Below, piece after piece: positions 58,760 to 64,000 of a stretch of DNA of 64,000 bases. The stretch spans positions 49,611,220 through 49,675,219 of the forward strand of contig NC_087063.1 in NCBI RefSeq assembly GCF_963678635.1, written 5' to 3'. The stretch comes from Symsagittifera roscoffensis (lineage: Eukaryota; Xenacoelomorpha; Acoela; Convolutidae). Made by a program: the position numbers and the translations under genes. Numbering within the stretch: position 1 is the first letter of the stretch; every line of letters begins with the position of its first letter. The notes under the pieces were generated by a model. That model searched no databases. It worked only from the letters and a program-made list of their open reading frames with translations, and was not told where the DNA came from.

Positions 58760-59469
58760 AGTTTTGAAAAGACAACTTTAATTTCTTCTGCGAAAATAAA
58801 ATTAATTTCGCCAACGAACCCTGGCCAGCTTTTATGCTAAATGATATTTTTTTGAATGAATCATTATATATTTCTCAGCAGATTGAGACGACTGAAAACT
58901 GCGTACCAGGGAACTGGTAAAATGACAGGGAAGTTGACAAGACGAACATTGACCATATGCTAATTTTTGAAAGCGTGCTCCGCTTCATTTCGCTTCCAGG
59001 GACTTCATAAACAGAATATGATCCATGAGATCTGACTGCTCTTTCTCGAGATGTCTACCAATGCAAGCGAAAACACGTATACTTTGTAATTTGGTTTCCG
59101 TCCTTTAACGCCCAATTTGATCCTTATTAACTTGCCTAAAGTTTATCAATTTTTTGAGCCAATTTGTTGCGTCTTCGTGGGTTGAACAAAATTAGAGAAA
59201 CAAATATAAGTTACTTTAACAGATCCGAATTTGATCAGCAATCTGCGAACCAAGCTCACGCAATAAAAACTTATCCCAAATTTTCGAATTTGAACTAAAT
59301 TCATTTTTTCCTTCGCAGTATTTGTGATGAAATTAAATTTATTATCAGAGATAAAAATTTATGAGTTTTTGCCTCTAACCTTTAACTTTGCCTGTCAACT
59401 TTCAAATATATCTCGTAGTATATTAGTAATATTTTGGGTTCCTGATTTGCCGCCCGCTCACCCGCAATT
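58760..59469. other. No gene recognised
   Basis: AT-rich sequence after the LTR. No open frame, repeat copy or RNA gene was recognised. Confidence 0.5.
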
Positions 59470-59865
59470 CGGTCGCGGATTAAGGAGGTAGCCGGGAGGG
59501 GTGGACGCTCATAGGGTCCCCACTTTTCTTCTATTTGAAAACATCCATTTTAGGTTGACCGGCCCTGAATATTTTCGAAAGCGCTTTGGAGCCAATATAT
59601 ATTAAATTTGAGGGATGAGTCAAAGCTGTCCATTTATTGGTCGAAGTTGTCCAAAAAATCGTAGAAACTCTTTTTTTGTCCCGTTTATTTTTCAAAAACT
59701 TAATTGCGGCCCAGAATATTTTGTCCAAATCGGGTCTTTGTAGTGATTTGAGAGAGCTCGGAAAACCAATTCGGTTGACCTAAAATCAAAAAGTTCGACA
59801 AAATTTTCAAAAGTTTTCTGAAGATATGCCCCTCCCCCTCGAGAAATTTCTTAGAGCTGCCTCTG
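59470..59865 (-). mobile_element. hAT-like MITE, full-length copy on minus strand
   Basis: Read on the minus strand it starts cagaggcagctctaagaa, has the ctcgaggggga, ggtcaaccgaattgg, ccgagctctc, caatatatattaaa... and gggcgtcc-type blocks in the order expected for the family, and ends in a CCTTAATCCGCG version of the ATCCGCCACTG terminus. The flanking 8-mers do not match, so the duplication has decayed. Confidence 0.65.
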
Positions 59866-60848
59866 CATAGGGCACTTGCAGCATCAAATGATGCTGAAGT
59901 TTTTGTTATTATCCAGGTGTTTAATTATTTGATATATCCTTTTTTTTTCAGATTCAATTCAGAGTATGAAATGGTTAATAATGACCTAATGATTCCTCAA
60001 CTGTTAAAAGATTTTTATTGCTCTCAGTTTGATAGTTTATTCAAAAAATTGCGTTTTTAAAAATGATTTCGTATTTCAGGGGCGGGTCGAGGATTTTCTC
60101 GAGGGGATTCCAAAAAACAAATAGAAAATTTTGTCGACCTTTTTTTTTAGGTCGAATAAATTTCTTTTCCGAGCTCTCCCAGAGCGCTAAAAAGACCCTG
60201 TTTTGTTTAATTTTCTACGCCGCAGGCAAAATTTTGAAAAAACGGGCAAAAAAGGCGCTTTTAAGCACTTTTTGGAAAATTTTGACCAAAAATTCACGTT
60301 TTTTCCGTGAGGCGACAATTCGTAGCAGGCGAAGATTCGAACCAGGCGACAATTCGTATCAAGCGACGATTCGGAAATTTTTGAAGGTCGACACTTAGCA
60401 GCACTTAATTTCTGATGGGGAAGGATTAAAACTAGCGTTCGAATTATTGATTGCAATTGTTAGGGGGGATTATTTTTTTGATTCTCATTTGTTATTTACA
60501 TCGAAATATTGAGGTGGGGGACGGAAACCCTTAGTTATGCATTGGTTTATCAACGTTTTGAATTGATGTAATCTTGGTTATCATAAAAACAGTAATTGAA
60601 ACTATTCTCAATATAAGCATGGACTTTCTCACAATGATTGTGAACATTCTTCCTCAATTGTTGTTGAAATTAAATCGCTTATCTATCAATTCGATCCATA
60701 TAAACTCGTCCATCAATGCCTCTAGAATACTCCATCAGTGAACTCGCCAAGCAGCAACTTCTCCTGGAGTGAGAAAATTAATACCCAGTTCGACACAGCA
60801 ATGTTACTGACCAGACTACATGGCGATGCTGTAAACTTCTTTGCAAAT

Positions 60849-61168
60849 CGTCCGTTATAATTTTTTTGATTTTTGCACGTGCATGTACCGGATTATTAAA
60901 AAATTAAATATTAGGTTCAAATTTGGATTAAATAAAGCTTAAAAAAGCATGAATAGAGGGCGTGCACTTCAGTGGGGGCTAGAAGGATTGTTTTTTAGTG
61001 AGGATTAGAAGGATTGTTTTTTCGTGCGTTATAGTTTTTTGATTTTTGCACGTGCATGTACCGGTTTATTAAAAAGTTAAATATTTGTTTCCGTTTTGGA
61101 TTAAATAAAGCTTAAACAAGCATGAATAGAGGGCGTGCACTTCAGTGGGGACTAGAAGGATTGCTTTT
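60849..61168 (+). repeat. 173-bp tandem duplication inside the MULE
   Basis: gatttttgcacgtgcatgta occurs at 60,868 and 61,041. The shared unit continues through taaataaagctt, gcatgaatagagggcgtgca and cttcagtggg. Each copy contains the palindrome tgcacgtgca (E-box-like CACGTG). Confidence 0.85.
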
Positions 61169-61331
61169 ATCCAAAACAAAAATACTGTTAAGCAGACCTT
61201 ATTTTTCTAAGCATGCCGTTATTTTTCTGGGGAGAAAAATTCGAACTTAACCCCAAATGCAAAAAAAAAACGTTTTTAAGAGTCAATTGTGCTATCAAAG
61301 AGAAATCCAAAGTCACTTTGGAACCGCTTTT

Positions 61332-62365
61332 GGCTATTTATGCAGATTACTGGTGACGCCTCAATGGGAACGGTGGCAAATTTCCCAAAATTTAAATCGA
61401 TAGCCCGAACGGTTCAGTGACAAAAAGTCCTCTAATCAGCGCATGTTATTCTAAAAGACATTGCGATACCAATTCAGCTCACGCCCTCAGTCAGGAGAGA
61501 TAAAATTCTACGGAAGAATATTTAGATGTCTTGGAGAGCAACACAACTTGACATTCTGATGGAATTTTTAAATCTCGCTCTTCTATCAAGTATTCACCAT
61601 ACACGCTGTAGTAAAAGAACAAAAAGTTTCAATGGTATACTTTCTTTTGACACCAAAAACAGAAGAGCGCTATCTGCGAGCTTTTGAAGAACTGGTACAA
61701 TTAAACCCCTGCTTAGACCCTGCAAAATTTTCCTTGGTTTCAAAAAAAACCTCGATCAATGACTTTCATTCAGCCCTCCCATGTGCCATTATCAAAGACT
61801 GCTTTTTAACTTTTCGCGCAAGCTAATTGGAAAGATATTCAGGAGCTCAGCTTGGCTCCTTTTTATAGATCCAACTAAACACTGCGAATGAAATCATTCG
61901 TTGCGCTGGCACTTATCCCTCAAGGGAATTTGGAGCTGAGTTTCAAACACCTGAACAATCATTTGGGCAAAACCTCTCAAATCATTCCATATGTGGAATA
62001 TTTTGAAAAGATATCAATTGATCCAATATCTCGCACAAAACGTCAATCAGCGTCCTTCCCTCCAGATCTCTGGAATCAGTTATGTGCGCGCGAGATCTAA
62101 AGTAAAAGACGAACAATTAGGTGGAAAGCTGGCCTCGTGATTTCCATGTGAAATTGGGCTGTACACATTCAACTATCCACAAGTTCATTGAATTTTATTC
62201 GGCGAGAACAAAGCTTAGCTGCGTATAAGCTAGTGAGAATAAGATCCGAGAGAAGGCATCAAAGACAGCGAAATACGAAAGAGCGCAGTTAAGATTGTTT
62301 GAGATATTGAAAAACTATTAGAATAATCGAATCAGTAAAATACTACAGGGACTAGCATTTAACTT
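61332..62365 (+). pseudogene. MULE-type transposase, decayed
   Basis: Readable in pieces on the + strand. Upstream are ITGDASMGTVANFPKF and a PSVRRDKILRK segment. The MULE transposase domain follows at 61,611-61,823 (VSMVYFLLTPKTEERYLRAFEEL...), and its continuation at 61,888-62,097 (ALIPQGNLELSFKHLNNHLG...FPPDLWNQL). A HKFIEF...KL segment continues to ~62,365. In MULEs this domain cuts and inserts the element at its inverted ends. Frameshifts and stops between the pieces and loss of acidic residues (FSLVSKKT where family members have an acidic residue) make it inactive. Confidence 0.75.
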
Positions 62366-62739
62366 TGATTTCTGATTTCTTTAATTCCTTTTACGTTAAT
62401 TAAGCTTTTGATTGTTCAACATCAAACAAAACATTGATACGAATTGTCGCTTGATCTTAATCGTCATTTGTTGCGAAAAGTCGCCTTTTAAAAAATTACG
62501 AATTGCCGGCTGTTACGAATCGTTGCTTGTTACGAATTGTCGCCCAATCATTTTTTCGGCTCGCTACCCCTCAAAATTAGTATATATTGGGTCTAAAAAT
62601 TTAAAGGTCCTTCACCAAAAAATGGATATCTCAAAATAGTACAAAGGGGGGACTCTTTGGTTTGGCAAGGGGTCGAATTCCTAAAGGGTGGGCGTCCGCA
62701 ACCCCCTTCCCCTCTCTTTCCCCCCTAAATCCGCCACTG

Positions 62740-63041
62740 CCGTGTTTGACAACAAACGGCTATTAACTTGAAGTTCAATATCCATCTCAACTTCAGTGTT
62801 TTAGAAAGTTTCAGAAACAATTTTTCTTAGAAGCTTTGATTGAGTCAGCGCAACCGGTCACTGAAGGGAATTCATCGATCTATGACTAAGCACCTGTTCA
62901 ATAGTAACAGTCTAGAAAAAATTAACTGCTACGGATTTAAAGACGTGACTGGCTCCCATTTTCTCCCCTTACTCGCCCGTTTTCTCTGCAAGGATTGGAC
63001 CGAAATAAATATTTGGGACCTCGTCTTGCAGACGATGGTTA
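62740..63041. other. No gene recognised
   Basis: Spacer between the split hAT-like element and the small MITE. The frame 62,840-63,079 has no known motif and runs into the MITE. Confidence 0.45.
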
Positions 63042-63049
63042 CTTTTCCG

Positions 63050-63239
63050 GACTCCCTCCTCCCACCCCACGTCACATAAGTATCGATTTCATAGTGTAAC
63101 GAGTGGTTTTACAAACTTGAGTATGAAGACTAAATATGTTTGTCATGGCCTAATCAGTCCGTATGCCAAATAACATTCCGACAATGTGAACAGAAAAATT
63201 ACTCCAAAAAGTTTGCAGGTGGGGGGAGGCAAAAGAGCC
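63050..63239. mobile_element. 190-bp MITE, second copy
   Basis: The internal block 'agtgtaacgagtggttttac', then ttgagtatgaaga, catggcctaatcagtc and gcaggtgggggg match 27,088-27,288 in order. Ends are GACTCCCTCCTCC and the complement of GGCTCTTTTGCCTCC. The exact 8-bp duplication cttttccg flanks it (63,042-63,049 and 63,240-63,247). Confidence 0.83.
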
Positions 63240-63247
63240 CTTTTCCG

Positions 63248-64000
63248 TATGCAAATATCCAACAGTTTGATTCAACCAATCAAGAGATGTTCAGTAAAAA
63301 AAATATTCAATACACGATGCTTGAGAAATATATAATGCTCAAAAAAAATTTGAATCTTTTCGCATTTTAGCCTTGTTTTTTTTAGCTCAGCAATTACCTG
63401 CAATTATATGCAATTTTAAAAAAGAAGTCTTTTTATATCTTGACTTTCAAGTTAATTTTTGGCAACTTATCAAATGTAGTAGATAAGCAACAGTTGCATA
63501 TTACATCTTTAAGTTTTGTGATTAAATCGAGACACGCAGTGTCGAGAATTGAATAAGTTTCGAGCTGCAATGAGAATTATTACATATCTGATGAGACGCA
63601 CATGTGGAAAACGCGAAAAAAACTTACAACACACACTTATAAACATTTTCCGCTAACACATAGCTTTTATTTTTTTATTTCGTTTGTTGTATTGTTCTAA
63701 AAAGATATTAGTCTTCCAAATGTTGCACTAGTACTTCATATTTTGCACTAAGGTTTTAAATATTGCACTAAAATTTGAAAAAATGCACAATTGTTTCAAA
63801 ATTCTTCTAATTTTGTCAAATATGGTAACAAAATACTGCACACATGTTTCATTGGATAAATGCTCTCTTTATAATCATGTTTCAGTTTTATTCAGTAAAA
63901 CTTGTTAATTGATAGTTGCTAGTTGATCATTGGGTATTATTTACTGCTGTATTCTACATCACAATGCCCTATCAAAAGTGATTCAGTGTAATTTAAAAAA
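63248..64000. other. No gene recognised; weak 20-bp periodicity
   Basis: Near 63,715-63,800 the motif ttgcacta recurs about every 20 bp with decay (gttgcactagta, tttgcactaagg, attgcactaaaa, aatgcacaattg). Otherwise AT-rich without frames. Confidence 0.4.

Larger units (their letters stand above)
60308..62550 (+). mobile_element. MULE (Mutator-like) DNA transposon, 2,243 bp
   Basis: The ends are TGAGGCGACAATTCGTA at 60,308 and the complement of TGATTGGGCGACAATTCGTA at 62,550. The directly flanking 9-mers are ttttttccg (60,299-60,307) and ttttttcgg (62,551-62,559), a 9-bp target duplication with one mismatch as expected for Mutator. Both ends continue inward as degenerate ~20-bp repeats of GGCGACAATTCGTAACAAGC. 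It carries a broken MULE-type transposase. Inserted into a hAT-like element. Confidence 0.82.
60077..62739 (+). mobile_element. hAT-like MITE split by a MULE insertion
   Basis: The 5' part 60,077-60,307 begins CAGGGGCGGGTCGAGG; the 3' part 62,551-62,739 ends CCTAAATCCGCCACTG. These form a terminal inverted repeat of the CAGNGGCGGAT type. Flanking 8-mers tcgtattt (60,069-60,076) and ccgtgttt (62,740-62,747) agree at six of eight positions. Without the 2.24-kb insert the element would be ~420 bp, close to the 396-bp copy at 59,470. Confidence 0.75.

Overview
The window looks like AT-rich nuclear DNA of an invertebrate animal. Spliceosomal (GT-AG) introns, a eukaryotic-type tRNA-Arg, a vesicular-transporter-like gene, a LINE, Gypsy-type LTR elements and a MULE all point that way; the species cannot be named from sequence alone. 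Almost everything except one host gene is mobile-element DNA, most of it decayed.

Host gene: a major-facilitator transporter resembling SLC18B1/VMAT-like proteins runs on the + strand from 28,261 to 55,082. Five exons can be placed: about 28,261-28,381, 31,012-31,518, 53,738-53,895, 54,105-54,327 and 54,733-55,082. Exons 2-5 join in phase at canonical sites. Intron 2 is about 22.2 kb long and filled with a tandemly duplicated, strongly strand-skewed retroelement. Exon 1 lacks a canonical donor.

Layout. 1-9,902: a 1.75-kb tandem array (three units plus a stub) between two copies of a ~1.9-2.1-kb direct repeat. 9,900-14,200: decayed A/C-rich retroelement DNA and an LTR-like module. 15,649-16,619: a hairpin-rich element with CCCGGGT termini. 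16,839-23,091: a nearly full-length but dead Gypsy element. 24,206-27,618: a second, 5'-truncated copy of its 3' end plus flank. This copy is interrupted at 26,680-27,583 by another CCCGGGT element that carries a tRNA-Arg gene and itself contains a 201-bp MITE. 27,618-30,995: hAT-like fragments, exon 1, a TIR element and a LINE. 31,519-53,737: the giant intron, with gag, protease, RT, integrase and a possible envelope-like frame. 55,137-58,759: a TIR element and a 5'-truncated Gypsy with a 3' LTR. 59,470-62,739: hAT-like elements, one split by a 2.24-kb MULE with a 9-bp target duplication. 63,050-63,239: the second copy of the small MITE.

Most notable is the pair of elements with CCCGGGT-type termini, 2-bp target duplications and perfect 32-bp and 47-bp inverted repeats around 8-nt loops. 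The tRNA-bearing member has its empty site preserved in the paralogous copy in the same window. Coordinates of decayed elements are approximate. All comparisons were made by eye.
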